A stretch of DNA of 64,000 nt from Prauserella shujinwangii (GTDB lineage: Bacteria > Actinomycetota > Actinomycetes > Mycobacteriales > Pseudonocardiaceae), in NCBI RefSeq assembly GCF_003001955.1, contig NZ_PVNH01000001.1, positions 124,001 through 188,000 on the forward strand. Direction: 5' to 3'. The notes beneath the pieces are model-generated. The model was not told the DNA's origin, searched no databases, and saw only the letters and a list, made by a program, of their open reading frames with translations. Each line of letters begins with the position of its first letter. The stretch's first letter is position 1. Positions 1 through 7,663 of this stretch are shown one piece after another. A program made the position numbers and the translations under genes.

Positions 1-2
1 TC

Positions 3-758
3 CTCACCAACGTGGCGCTGGTCGCGGCGGCGATCGCGCTCGGGGTCAGTGTGCGCCTGCGCCGCGAGACCAAAGCCCACCAGGAGCGCCTGCGGGCCCT
101 GACCGCGCTCGAACAGGCCCGCGCCGCCGAGAACCGGGTGCACGCCGAACGGATGCAGATCGCCAGGGACATGCACGACGTGGTCGGCCACGCGGTCTCC
201 GTCATCATCCTGCACGGCAACGTGGCCGCGGAGGCCGTGGGCCGCGACGACGCCGAGGCCGCCAGGGCCGTGGAGCGCGTCCGCGCCGCCGCCGCCGCGA
301 CCATGCGCGACCTGCGGGCCACCGTCAAGCTGCTGCGCACGCCCGGCGCGGGCGACGACGGCCACGGCGCGGTGGGCCTCGCCGCGCTGCCGGCCCTGGA
401 ACGGGTGGCCGGCGAGGCGGGGCTGGCGACCGACTTCCGCGTCGACGCCGACCCCGCCGACGTGGACGGAGCGGCCTCGGCCGCCGGGTACCGGGTCGTG
501 CAGGAGGCGCTCACCAACGTCATCCGGCACGCGGGCGCCACCCGGGTCGGCGTCACCGTCCGCCTCGACGACGGTGAGCTGGACATCCGGATCGCCGACG
601 ACGGCCGGGGCCGGACGGACGCGCCCGGCGGCGGAGGGCACGGGATCGCGGGCATGACCGAGCGCGTCACCCTCCTGGGTGGATCGCTCCGCGCGCGTGA
701 CGGCGCCGAGGGGGGTTTCGAGGTGCACGCCCGGCTACCGGCCAGACTACGCACATGA
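3..758 (+). CDS. NarL/DesK-type sensor histidine kinase, 5' end outside window
   Basis: C-terminal part of a histidine kinase; the reading frame is open to the window edge, so the input domain and most membrane segments are missing. The visible part begins with the end of a membrane helix, then a coiled linker rich in Arg/Glu/Ala. The HisKA_3 box is ARDMHDVVGHAVS, with the phospho-accepting His in MHD. The HATPase domain follows, with N box ALTNVIRHAGA, G1 box IADDGRG and G2 box GHGIAGM. It ends by an ATGA overlap with the response regulator, so the two are translationally coupled and almost certainly partners. The signal cannot be told from this fragment. Confidence 0.93.
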   Translation, partial: LTNVALVAAAIALGVSVRLRRETKAHQERLRALTALEQARAAENRVHAERMQIARDMHDVVGHAVSVIILHGNVAAEAVGRDDAEAARAVERVRAAAAATMRDLRATVKLLRTPGAGDDGHGAVGLAALPALERVAGEAGLATDFRVDADPADVDGAASAAGYRVVQEALTNVIRHAGATRVGVTVRLDDGELDIRIADDGRGRTDAPGGGGHGIAGMTERVTLLGGSLRARDGAEGGFEVHARLPARLRT

Positions 759-1417
759 TCCGTATCGTCCTCGTCGACGACCAGGAGCTGGTCCGGGCCG
801 GGTTGCGGTCGCTCGCCGAACGCGACGGCGACATCGCGGTGGTCGCGGAGGCCGCCACCGGCCGGTCCGGATTGAGCCGGGTGCGCGAGCTGCGGCCCGA
901 CATCGTTCTCATGGACATCCGGATGCCCGAGATGGACGGCCTGGCGGCGACGCGGTCCATCGTGGCCGATCCGGAGCTGGCCGCCGTCCGGGTCGTCGTG
1001 CTGACCACGTTCGACGACGACGAGCTCGTCGTGGAGGCGATCCGCAGCGGTGCGGCCGGGTACCTGCTCAAGGACGTGTCCCCGGACGAGCTGCGGCACG
1101 CGATCCGGGTCGTCGCGGACGGTTCGGCGCTGCTGTCACCCTCGGTCACGAGGACGGTGATGGACTCGCTGGCGCACGCCCCGCGCCGCGTCACCGACGG
1201 CGGGCGGCTCGCCGCCCTGACCGGCCGGGAACGGGAAGTCCTCGAACAAGTGGGCCGTGGACTGTCTAATGAGGAGATCGCCGGGGTGCTGTACCTCTCG
1301 CCCGCCACCACGCGCACCTACGTCTCCCGCCTGCTGTCCAAACTGGGCGCACGCGACCGGTCACAGCTGGTCATCGCGGCGTACGAGTGCGGGCTGGTCA
1401 CCCCGGGCGAGGACTGA
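755..1417 (+). CDS. NarL/FixJ-type response regulator (LuxR HTH)
   Basis: 220 residues, full length for the family. The receiver domain (about 1-120) has the acidic pair D8/D9, phospho-acceptor D54 in LMDIRMP, the Thr of VVLTTFDDD and the conserved Lys in YLLKD. A LuxR-type HTH occupies about 150-215 (LTGREREVLEQVGRGLSNEEIA). The start codon overlaps the kinase stop (ATGA), which fixes the start. It should bind DNA after phosphorylation by the kinase just upstream. The target is unknown; the DUF1772 protein 109 bp downstream on the same strand is the nearest candidate. Confidence 0.95.
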   Translation: MIRIVLVDDQELVRAGLRSLAERDGDIAVVAEAATGRSGLSRVRELRPDIVLMDIRMPEMDGLAATRSIVADPELAAVRVVVLTTFDDDELVVEAIRSGAAGYLLKDVSPDELRHAIRVVADGSALLSPSVTRTVMDSLAHAPRRVTDGGRLAALTGREREVLEQVGRGLSNEEIAGVLYLSPATTRTYVSRLLSKLGARDRSQLVIAAYECGLVTPGED

Positions 1418-1526
1418 GGTCGCACCCGGTCGACACCGCGCGACCGCCGGGTACCCCGGCAGGCGACAACGGACGACGACTCCGGCAGGACGACCCGCCG
1501 GGCCCGTCCGGCCTAGCGTCCACGGC

Positions 1527-2024
1527 ATGCGACAACTCGTGACCGCGCTGCTGATCGCCCTCACCGCCGCGACGACCGTCGCGTTCGGCGCCATCCTGGG
1601 GGAGACGTTCATCCTCTACCCCAACATCTTCCACGACCCGCCGGAGTCGCTGGCGCGGGCGAGGGAGTTCCTGGTCGCGGGCAGCCCCTCCGACTTCTTC
1701 CCGCCACTGGGAATGGCGATTCTCGGCACCGGTGCCGCCACGGTGCTGCTCACCTGGCGGTACCCGCGCATCCGCTGGTACGTTCTCGGCGCCGCGGCGG
1801 CCTACCTGTGCTTCGAGCTGATCTTCTCGGTCGTCTGGTTCTGGCCACGCAACGAGATCATGTTCGTCGACCCCGTCGGCACCCATTCGGCGGAGTTCCT
1901 GCGGCAGACCGCGCGCGAGTTCGTCGCGGGCCACTGGGTCCGCGTCGCGGGCAGCGGGCTGACGTCGGCGCTGATGTTCACCGCGCTCGTCCGGTGGCTG
2001 CGCGAGCCCGCCCGGCCTTCGTGA
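1527..2024 (+). CDS. DUF1772/anthrone oxygenase-like membrane protein
   Basis: 165 residues from the ATG chosen here; the frame is open further upstream, but upstream residues are Arg/Pro/Gly-rich and not protein-like. Four hydrophobic helices are visible: LVTALLIALTAATTVAFGAI near the N terminus, a segment near 60-75, YVLGAAAAYLCFELIFSVVWF in the middle, and one at the C terminus. The pattern G-x-F-x-YPN after helix 1 and the conserved polar turn before the last helix fit DUF1772 proteins (integral membrane, some annotated as anthrone oxygenase-like). No enzyme activity can be claimed. It may be controlled by the two-component pair upstream. Confidence 0.72.
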   Translation: MRQLVTALLIALTAATTVAFGAILGETFILYPNIFHDPPESLARAREFLVAGSPSDFFPPLGMAILGTGAATVLLTWRYPRIRWYVLGAAAAYLCFELIFSVVWFWPRNEIMFVDPVGTHSAEFLRQTAREFVAGHWVRVAGSGLTSALMFTALVRWLREPARPS

Positions 2025-2044
2025 GCGGTCGAGGGCGGACGCGC

Positions 2045-2569
2045 TCAGGCGGCCTCGGCCGGGGCGTCGCCGAGCCGCTCCCGCAGCGCGGCCGCGTGCA
2101 GGTCGGCGACGGGGGCCAGCAGATCGGGGTGGCGGAGCAGGGCGGCCGCCTGCCGGTCGTACCGGTCGGGCTCGGTGAGGCGGCGGAAGTCGCACCGCAG
2201 CCCGGCGAGGTGGCAGCTACCCCGCACCGCGGCGGCCGCGGCCGCCGCGAGCTCGCTGTCGGCGAGCAGGCACGCGGCCCAGCTGGCGACCACCTCGTCG
2301 ACCCAGCCCCGCCACGCGCCCTCGCCGTCGAGGTCGTCGTCCATGTCGAGTCCGGTGACCCAGTCCAGCCGCTCGGCGCCGCCGGGGCCGACCACGTGCA
2401 GCAGTGACGCGTCGAGCTCGGTCGGGTACCGCAGCCACGCGGCGACCATCGCGGCCTGCCGTGCCTGTGCCTCGGCCAGGGTGGCGCTGAAGGCGCCCCC
2501 GGTGGCCGGGTAGGCGTGCAGCAGCCACCGGGCGGTGGCCGCGATGACCGGTGTCAGGTCACTGGACAT
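2045..2569 (-). CDS. hypothetical protein, Ala-rich
   Basis: About 174 residues from ATG 2569, with GTGAGG nine bases upstream; a GTG five codons earlier is also possible. I do not recognise a family. The protein is soluble-looking and mostly helical, with a run of Ala (SELAAAAAAAVRG) and acidic patches (DMDDDLDGEG) in the middle. No signal peptide or membrane segment is visible. It is convergent with the DUF1772 gene and lies downstream of the metallophosphatase gene on the same strand, separated by about 155 bp. Codon third positions are strongly G/C in this frame, which supports it being real. Confidence 0.6.
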   Translation of the reverse strand: MSSDLTPVIAATARWLLHAYPATGGAFSATLAEAQARQAAMVAAWLRYPTELDASLLHVVGPGGAERLDWVTGLDMDDDLDGEGAWRGWVDEVVASWAACLLADSELAAAAAAAVRGSCHLAGLRCDFRRLTEPDRYDRQAAALLRHPDLLAPVADLHAAALRERLGDAPAEAA

Positions 2570-2724
2570 GGGTGCGAACCTCACAATCGCGGGCGCGACG
2601 CGGGACGCCGTGGACGAGTGATCACGGAAAGTGAACGGCGTCCCGCGTTCGTGCTAGCGATTGCCGAAGTTAGCAGCCCGGGCGCGGCGACAGGGCGTGC
2701 GCTTGGTCACTCTGCGCACGCACC

Positions 2725-3744
2725 TCAGTTCCGCGTGACCCGCTCCCAGCGGAACAGGTCGCGGGCGGTGGGGTCGACGGTGAGCCGCAGCCACTCCGCG
2801 GTGGTCTCGCCCTCGACCACGAGGCGGGTGAGGTTGGGCACGGGTTCGGTGATGCCGTACCCGGCGTGTCCTTCGCGCAGTGGCCGGTCGACCGCGAACC
2901 GGTGGCTGTCGCCCTGGAGCAGCAGCACCTCGCCGGGGAAGGCGCGCGACCGGTCCGCGATCCGGCGCACGATCGCGGTGAAGCCGGTGCCGCCCCCGCC
3001 GATGAACGTGTCGGCCTGCATGGCGAGGACCACGCCCCGGGCGCCGGCCGAGCGGGCGGTGTCGAAAGCGGCGTCGATCCAGGCGAGCGCGGCGGCGGTC
3101 CTGGCCCGCACCTCGGCCTCCCGGCGTTCCCGCTGCCCGGGTGTCTCGGCGTCGCCGAACCACGGCGCGAGCCCGTTGTGGGAGCCGACGGCGTGCACGG
3201 TGGCGAAGACGGTGTCCGCGGCCGTCCAGCGGACGTTCTCGACGAACGTCTCGTGCGCGGGATCCCCGGCCTGGGTCGCGACTCGCATCGGCCGGACGCC
3301 GAGCGCGGAACCCGGCTCGGCGAAGAACACCGAGCGCAGGGCGTCCAGCCGCTCCAGCGGGTCGTAGCCGCCATTGCTCGCGCGGTGGCAGTCGGTCCAC
3401 TCGTTGTCGCCCGGCGTGTACAGCACCGGGTCGAGGAAGCGCTCGAAGTCGCCCGCGATCCGCTGGAAGTAGGCGTCGTCACAGACGCTCCCGCCGTTTT
3501 TGATGTCGCCGAGGTGCAGGACCTGGCGTACCCCGGCGGCGCGGTTGACGGCGCGGACCAGGTTCGGGAAGTCCTCGACCTGCTCGGCGCCGTACGGCGT
3601 GTCGCCGAGGACGGCGAGGGTGAGCGGGGCCCGCGACGGTGAGGTGCCGTCGGGCACGGCGGTGGCCGGGGCGGTGGTGAGCGGCAGCGTGGTGAGCGGC
3701 AGCAGGACGGCGGCGGCGAGCGCGGCCAGGCGGGGTCGGGTCAT
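2725..3744 (-). CDS. secreted metallophosphoesterase
   Basis: 339 residues from ATG 3744. The frame is open a further 1 kb upstream across the LLM gene, but that part is an antisense-frame artefact. The N terminus is a signal peptide (MTRPRLAALAAAVLLPLT...ATA), so the enzyme is exported. Calcineurin-like metallophosphatase blocks appear in order: AVLGDTPYG, HLGDIKNGG, YTPGDNEW and, near the C terminus, LLQGDSHRF (GDxH). These supply the two-metal site. A phosphoesterase acting outside the membrane is well supported; the substrate is unknown. No neighbour suggests a pathway. Confidence 0.85.
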   Translation of the reverse strand: MTRPRLAALAAAVLLPLTTLPLTTAPATAVPDGTSPSRAPLTLAVLGDTPYGAEQVEDFPNLVRAVNRAAGVRQVLHLGDIKNGGSVCDDAYFQRIAGDFERFLDPVLYTPGDNEWTDCHRASNGGYDPLERLDALRSVFFAEPGSALGVRPMRVATQAGDPAHETFVENVRWTAADTVFATVHAVGSHNGLAPWFGDAETPGQRERREAEVRARTAAALAWIDAAFDTARSAGARGVVLAMQADTFIGGGGTGFTAIVRRIADRSRAFPGEVLLLQGDSHRFAVDRPLREGHAGYGITEPVPNLTRLVVEGETTAEWLRLTVDPTARDLFRWERVTRN

Positions 3745-3848
3745 GCGGCGAGCCTGCGCGGGAGGAGTGGCGTCGCGGTGTCGTCGTGGTGGGCCGAGGG
3801 TGGCCAACCGCTGAAATCGGTGTCTCGCCTCGCGGGCGTGCCGCGGGC

Positions 3849-4769
3849 TCAGTCCGCGGGACCGTTCCCTTCCGCCGCGCGCCCGGCCGCGACACGCTCC
3901 CGGACGGCCGGGGCGACCTCCGCCGCGAAGGTCCGGAGGGCCGCCGGGTCGTCGGTGGCCAGGACGAAGCCGCTGACCCCGTGCTCCAGCGTGAGCCAGG
4001 CCAGCTCCTCCGCCCACCGGCCGGGTGGCCCGTGCAGCGGTGAGTGGCTCGCTCCGCCGAACTCCCCGGCGACGTTGAGCAGGCGCCGCACGGCGGAGGG
4101 CGCGCGGCCCGCCTCGTGTGCCGCGCCGTCGATGCGCGCGTTGAGCTCGGGCAGGTCGGCGAAGCCTCCGGGGAGGTAGGACAGGGACGGCAGCCAGCCG
4201 TCGGCGAGCCGCCCGGTCAGCTCCAGCATCCTCGGCTTGTACGCGCCCACCCAGACGCCGATGTCGTGCGCGGGCGCGGGACCCCGTTTGGCGCCGCGTA
4301 CCTGGTGGAACCGGCCGCCGGCGCGCGCCCCGCCCCGCTCGCCTGCCGCCCAGATCGAGCGGATGATCGTGATGGCCTCCTCGAGCGCGACCACGCTGTC
4401 GGCGGGGGACAGCCGGGTGCCGCCCATGGCCTCGATCGCGTCCCAGAAGCCACCCGCGCCGATGCCCAGCTCCACTCGTCCGCCGCTGAGCAGGTCGAGG
4501 CTGGCGGCGCTGCGTGCGAGGACGGCGGGCTGCCGGAGCGGGAGGTTGAGCACGTTGCCCGCAAGGCGCACCCGCTCGGTGCGGGCGGCCACGTAGGACA
4601 GCAGCGTCCAGGTGTCGTGGAACCGCGGCTGGTACGGGTGGTCCTGGAACGTGACGAGGTCGAGGCCCTCCCGGTCGGCGGCGATCGCGAGGTCCACCGC
4701 GTGCCGCGCCGGCTGCACGGAGGGGGTGATGAAGGCGCCGAACAGCGGGTCGTGGCCGTAGTCGGTCAT
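3849..4769 (-). CDS. LLM-class flavin/F420-dependent oxidoreductase
   Basis: 306 residues, a full-length luciferase-like TIM barrel. Typical family blocks are visible: GLDLVTFQDHPYQPRFHDTW, AARTERVRLAGNVLNLPLRQPAVLARSAASLDLLSGGRVELGIGAGG (split over residues 60-110) and VGAYKPRMLELTGRLADGWLPS. It would use reduced FMN or F420; the sequence alone does not decide which. It is divergent from a MarR regulator gene, and the 126-bp gap between them carries two copies of one palindrome, so this gene is very probably the regulator's target. The substrate may be an aromatic or xenobiotic compound, as is common for MarR/LLM pairs (inference). Confidence 0.88.
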   Translation of the reverse strand: MTDYGHDPLFGAFITPSVQPARHAVDLAIAADREGLDLVTFQDHPYQPRFHDTWTLLSYVAARTERVRLAGNVLNLPLRQPAVLARSAASLDLLSGGRVELGIGAGGFWDAIEAMGGTRLSPADSVVALEEAITIIRSIWAAGERGGARAGGRFHQVRGAKRGPAPAHDIGVWVGAYKPRMLELTGRLADGWLPSLSYLPGGFADLPELNARIDGAAHEAGRAPSAVRRLLNVAGEFGGASHSPLHGPPGRWAEELAWLTLEHGVSGFVLATDDPAALRTFAAEVAPAVRERVAAGRAAEGNGPAD

Positions 4770-4825
4770 CGTTCGCCTCCCGGCGATGCGGTCGCAGGGT
4801 CCGTGAAGCCACTGCTGGGCCCTGA

Positions 4826-4841
4826 GGTTGATACGTCAGCC
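4826..4841. promoter_or_regulatory. imperfect MarR operator, copy 1
   Basis: GGTTGATACGTCAGCC, 14 of 16 positions the same as the perfect palindrome 34 bp to the right. It lies nearer the LLM oxidoreductase start (4769), between the two divergent genes. The pairing with copy 2 suggests both promoters are controlled by the MarR protein. Confidence 0.7.
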
Positions 4842-4859
4842 TCGACCCTAGCCCGATTT

Positions 4860-4875
4860 GGTTGATGCATCAACC
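4860..4875. promoter_or_regulatory. perfect 16-bp palindromic MarR operator, copy 2
   Basis: GGTTGATGCATCAACC is its own reverse complement. It sits 20 bp before the MarR start codon (4896), where binding would block the regulator's own promoter. The size and symmetry fit a winged-helix dimer site. Confidence 0.8.
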
Positions 4876-4895
4876 TACGTGGGTAGACTGGGACC

Positions 4896-5360
4896 GTGGG
4901 CACCTCCGGACTGTCCGAACTCTCCGAGCACCAGGCGGCGGTCTGGGCGAGGTACCAGCGGATGCGGGTGCTGCTCGCCGGGCGGCTCGGCCGCGAGCTG
5001 GCGGCGCGGACGGGGTTGTCCGAGGCCGACTTCGAGATCCTCACGGCCCTCGCCGAGTCCCCGGATGGCGACGGCGTGCGGGCGCTGACGCTGCGCTGCG
5101 GGCTGGAGTGGGAGAAGAGCAGGCTGTCTCACCAGCTGCGCCGGATGGAGCAGCGCGGGCTGGTCGTCCGGTGCGAGTGCGCCGAGGACAACCGGGGCGC
5201 GGTCGTGCGGATCACCGAGCACGGCCGCGAGCTCGCGGCCGAGGCGAAGCGGTGCCACGACGAGGCCGTGCGGCGGTACGTGGCCGACGCGCTGACCGCC
5301 GAGCAACTGGACGCCCTGGGGGAGATCGCCGACGCCGTGTTGCGGCGCCTGCCGCGGTGA
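4896..5360 (+). CDS. MarR-family transcriptional regulator
   Basis: 154 residues from a GTG start. The winged-helix core has EADFEILTALAESPDG, ALTLRCGLEWEKSRLSHQLRRMEQRGLVVR (recognition helix with SRLSHQLRRM) and the wing CAEDNRGAVVRITEHGREL. It is divergent from the LLM oxidoreductase, with two related palindromes between them, so it probably represses both genes and is released by a ligand. The last 40 bases of the gene are the first unit of a 100-bp tandem repeat that continues for over 400 bp after the stop codon. Confidence 0.93.
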   Translation: MGTSGLSELSEHQAAVWARYQRMRVLLAGRLGRELAARTGLSEADFEILTALAESPDGDGVRALTLRCGLEWEKSRLSHQLRRMEQRGLVVRCECAEDNRGAVVRITEHGRELAAEAKRCHDEAVRRYVADALTAEQLDALGEIADAVLRRLPR

Positions 5361-5790
5361 CTCCGGTTTCGGCGCCGCTGTGCGTGGGTGGCTGGGGTGC
5401 TGTGGGTGAGCGTGCTGGGGGGAGTGCGCTGACGCTGTGTTGCGGCGTCTGTCGTGGTGACGCCGGTTGTGCGCCGCCGCTGTGCGTGGGTGGCTGGGGT
5501 GCTGTGGGCGAGCGCGCTGGGGGAGATCGCCGACGCCGTGTTGCGGCGCCTGTCGTGGTCGGTTCGGTTGTGTGTCGCTGTGCGCGGGTGGTTGGACGCT
5601 GTGGAGGGAGGGCTAGGGGAGTGCGCTGACGCCGTGTTGGGGCGCCTGCCGTGGTGACGTCGGTTTCTGCGCCGCTGTGTGTGGGTGGCTGGGTGTTGTG
5701 GGGGAGCGCGCTGGGGGAGATCGCCGACGCCGTGTTGCGGCGCCTGTCGTGGTCGGTTCGTTGTGCGCCGCCGTGCGCGGGGCGGGCGGC
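5321..5790 (+). repeat. about 100-bp tandem repeat derived from the marR 3' end
   Basis: Units begin at about 5321, 5421, 5522, 5618 and 5716 (spacings 100, 101, 96, 98). Each holds a version of GGAGATCGCCGACGCCGTGT followed by TGCGGCGCCTG; copies 2 and 4 have drifted to GGAGTGCGCTGACG. The first unit is the end of the MarR coding sequence. The rest fill the 436-bp gap up to the Excalibur gene. Units are not multiples of three and carry stop codons, so the array is not coding. Confidence 0.88.
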
Positions 5791-5796
5791 GGCGCG

Positions 5797-6723
5797 TCAC
5801 TCGCAGGCGGTGCCGTCGTTGTCGTGGTCCAGGCGATAGATGTCGCTGCCGACCACGCGCACGGGGCCGGCCACGTAGGCCGGGCCGTTGCCGCTGCCAC
5901 CCGCGCAGTCGACGTCGGAGGCCACGGGAACGCATCCGGTGTAGTTCGGGTCGCACTCCGGGCCGGGTGCGGGCCGCGGTTCCGGCTGGGGCTCGGGCTG
6001 TGGCTGTGGCTTCGGTTGCGGTTGTGGCTCGGGTTCGGAGCGCCGGGGTGTCGTGGGCGCGGACGGCTTCGTGGCCACACTCGCGGTCGTGGGTGTCGTG
6101 CGGGGTGTGGTCGGCGACGGGGTGGTGGTGGCGGTGGCGACGATGACCTCGCGGTCCGGCTCGCCGTCGGTGTCGCCGGTGGTGGTCGGTTCGTCGGGGC
6201 TCACGATCGCGGCGAAGAAGACGACGAGAAGGACGACGGCCGCCGCTATCCACAGTGGACGACGGGAGAGGATCCCGCGCCGTGGCGCCGGTGCGGGCGG
6301 TAGCGCCGCCATGGGGGCGGTGGCGTACGGCGGCGGGCCGGGGACGGCGCTCGCGGGGTCGCGGGGCAGGCGCAGCACCATCTCCAGCCCGCGGTTGCCC
6401 TCGCGGATCACCGCCTCGCATCCGGGACGGCCACCCTGTGCCGCGACGTGCGCGACGAGCGGGCCGTACCGCTGCGACATCGCGTAGGTCAGCTCGCCCA
6501 CGCGGGCGCTGTCGAGCCGGACCTCGATGGCGTGCTCGCCGCGGTACTTGCCCGAGCCGATGACGCACCAGCCCAGCTCGACGGCGACGTGCCGCTGCCC
6601 GCCCGGTGCGACGGGGTAGCGGGCGAGCACGTCCTGGTGGTGCTCCTCCCTGGTGACGGCGACGGTCGTCCCGGCCGTCCCGGTCCCCAGCATCACCAGG
6701 CCCTCGGACCAGTTCTCGACCAC
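5797..6723 (-). CDS. membrane-anchored protein with C-terminal Excalibur domain
   Basis: 308 residues from GTG 6723, chosen because GGGAGGAC lies just upstream; the open frame extends further but into repeat DNA. Order: an N-terminal soluble region with a conserved block (ELGWCVIGSGKYRGEHAIEV, then LTYAMSQRYGP), a single membrane helix near 190-210 (PLWIAAAVVLLVVFFAAIV), a Thr/Pro-rich then Pro-Gln-Glu-Pro-Lys repeat stalk, and a C-terminal Excalibur calcium-binding domain with paired Cys and the signature DHDNDGTACE. The N terminus is likely cytoplasmic, with the stalk and Ca-binding domain outside. Its function is unknown; it is probably a cell-surface protein. Confidence 0.8.
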   Translation of the reverse strand: MVENWSEGLVMLGTGTAGTTVAVTREEHHQDVLARYPVAPGGQRHVAVELGWCVIGSGKYRGEHAIEVRLDSARVGELTYAMSQRYGPLVAHVAAQGGRPGCEAVIREGNRGLEMVLRLPRDPASAVPGPPPYATAPMAALPPAPAPRRGILSRRPLWIAAAVVLLVVFFAAIVSPDEPTTTGDTDGEPDREVIVATATTTPSPTTPRTTPTTASVATKPSAPTTPRRSEPEPQPQPKPQPQPEPQPEPRPAPGPECDPNYTGCVPVASDVDCAGGSGNGPAYVAGPVRVVGSDIYRLDHDNDGTACE

Positions 6724-6894
6724 CCTGTCCTCCCGTCGGCGGACGGCACGTGTGAGGGTGGGTTCGAACCGGGGACCCTCGGCGTTACGTACCGCGGCGT
6801 GAGCCCGGCTCCGGTGCCCGGCCCGCATCACCGGGCCCGCGTTCCTGCCGCGGCCGCCACGCGCGTGCCTCGCTCCTGCCGACGGGCGAGCGCC

Positions 6895-7020
6895 GCGCTC
6901 CTGCGCGCGCGTGCCGCGTTCGGGACAGCGAGTGCCGCATCCACGCCGCCGACCGTCGCGCCCAGGCCGCCGAACGTCTCGCTCGGCGACGCGCGTTCCG
7001 CGCCGTGTGGACACCACCGG
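6895..7020. repeat. 21-bp tandem repeat array A
   Basis: Six consecutive 21-base units, starting at 6895, 6916, 6937, 6958, 6979 and 7000. Five begin GCG or GCA and one begins TCG; the first five end with a GTGCC, CGTC or GTTCC-like triplet pair. Sequence varies but length does not. The array lies in the 940-bp stretch (6724-7663) between the Excalibur gene and the first HNH gene, in which I see no gene. Confidence 0.85.
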
Positions 7021-7284
7021 AGCACCGCGTGCGGGCGCCAGAAGACCGGTGCCGTGCTGGGGCGGAAGGCGGCGCGGGTGGGGAGCGGACTGTGCCGTGG
7101 TGTGTCACGGCCGGGCGGGTGAGGTGTTCGCGGGGCGAGTGGTGCGTTGGGGTGGGGGTGCGGCGGTTGGCGGTAGCGGCTTGGTGCGGAGCTCGGTGGG
7201 TGTCACGGCCGGGCGGGCGAGCGGTGTGTCGCTGGGTGTGTGCCGCGTGGCTGGTGTCGGTTCGTCGTGCGGTCGGTGACCGCG

Positions 7285-7416
7285 GCGCTCGGGGCGGTGG
7301 GTGTCGCGCCGCGCCAGTTCCGCGTTCGAGGACGCCAGTCCTGCGCTCGGTACTGCGTTCGGGTGTGCGGGTGTTGCGTGGGGGCACGGGAGTGCTGTGT
7401 TGGGGCGGTGGGTGCT
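7285..7416. repeat. 21-bp tandem repeat array B, partly degenerate
   Basis: Units at 7285, 7322, 7355 and 7376 are exactly 21 bases (start GCGYTC or GCGTG, end GTGTC, GTCCT, GTGTT, GTGCT). The unit at 7397 is 20 bases, and two truncated units (16 and 12 bases) lie between. Same family as array A, in the same intergenic stretch. Confidence 0.8.
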
Positions 7417-7550
7417 GTGTGCGGCGCGGTGGTGGGCCTGCCTGGGTGGTGGTTCACGGTCAGTGTGTCCGGTCGCGGTGCGGGTGGTGTTGTCGGTTGG
7501 TGCGGGCTGTGTGGTTCGCGCGTGCGGGTCGGTGACGGCTGTCCGTGTCC

Positions 7551-7654
7551 GCGACTTGTGTACGTGTGTCTGCGTCGTGCGATGCGGACACGCGTGCACA
7601 GATCGCGGACACGCGTGCGCAGGCGGCGGACACGGGTGCACAGATCGCGGACAC
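7551..7654. repeat. 21-bp tandem repeat array C
   Basis: Units at 7551 (21), 7572 (20), 7592 (21), 7613 (21) and 7634 (21 bases). The last three share GCGTGCACAGATCGCGGACA-type sequence and end in GGACAC. The array stops ten bases before the stop codon of the HNH gene, so it is the direct 3' flank of that gene. Confidence 0.87.
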
Positions 7655-7663
7655 GGCGGTTGG

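Noticed and set aside
3745-4812. N-terminal extension of the metallophosphatase frame to 695 residues
   Set aside because: The extra part runs antisense through the LLM gene, is Arg/Pro/Ala-rich, and a clear signal peptide starts at 3744.
7285-7654. CRISPR array
   Set aside because: Units are directly adjacent without unique spacers, are too short, and no cas gene is in the window.
6724-7663. Several long open frames on both strands in the 21-bp repeat stretch
   Set aside because: Seven-residue repetitiveness follows from the 21-bp period; no ribosome sites, no family match and no consistent strand.
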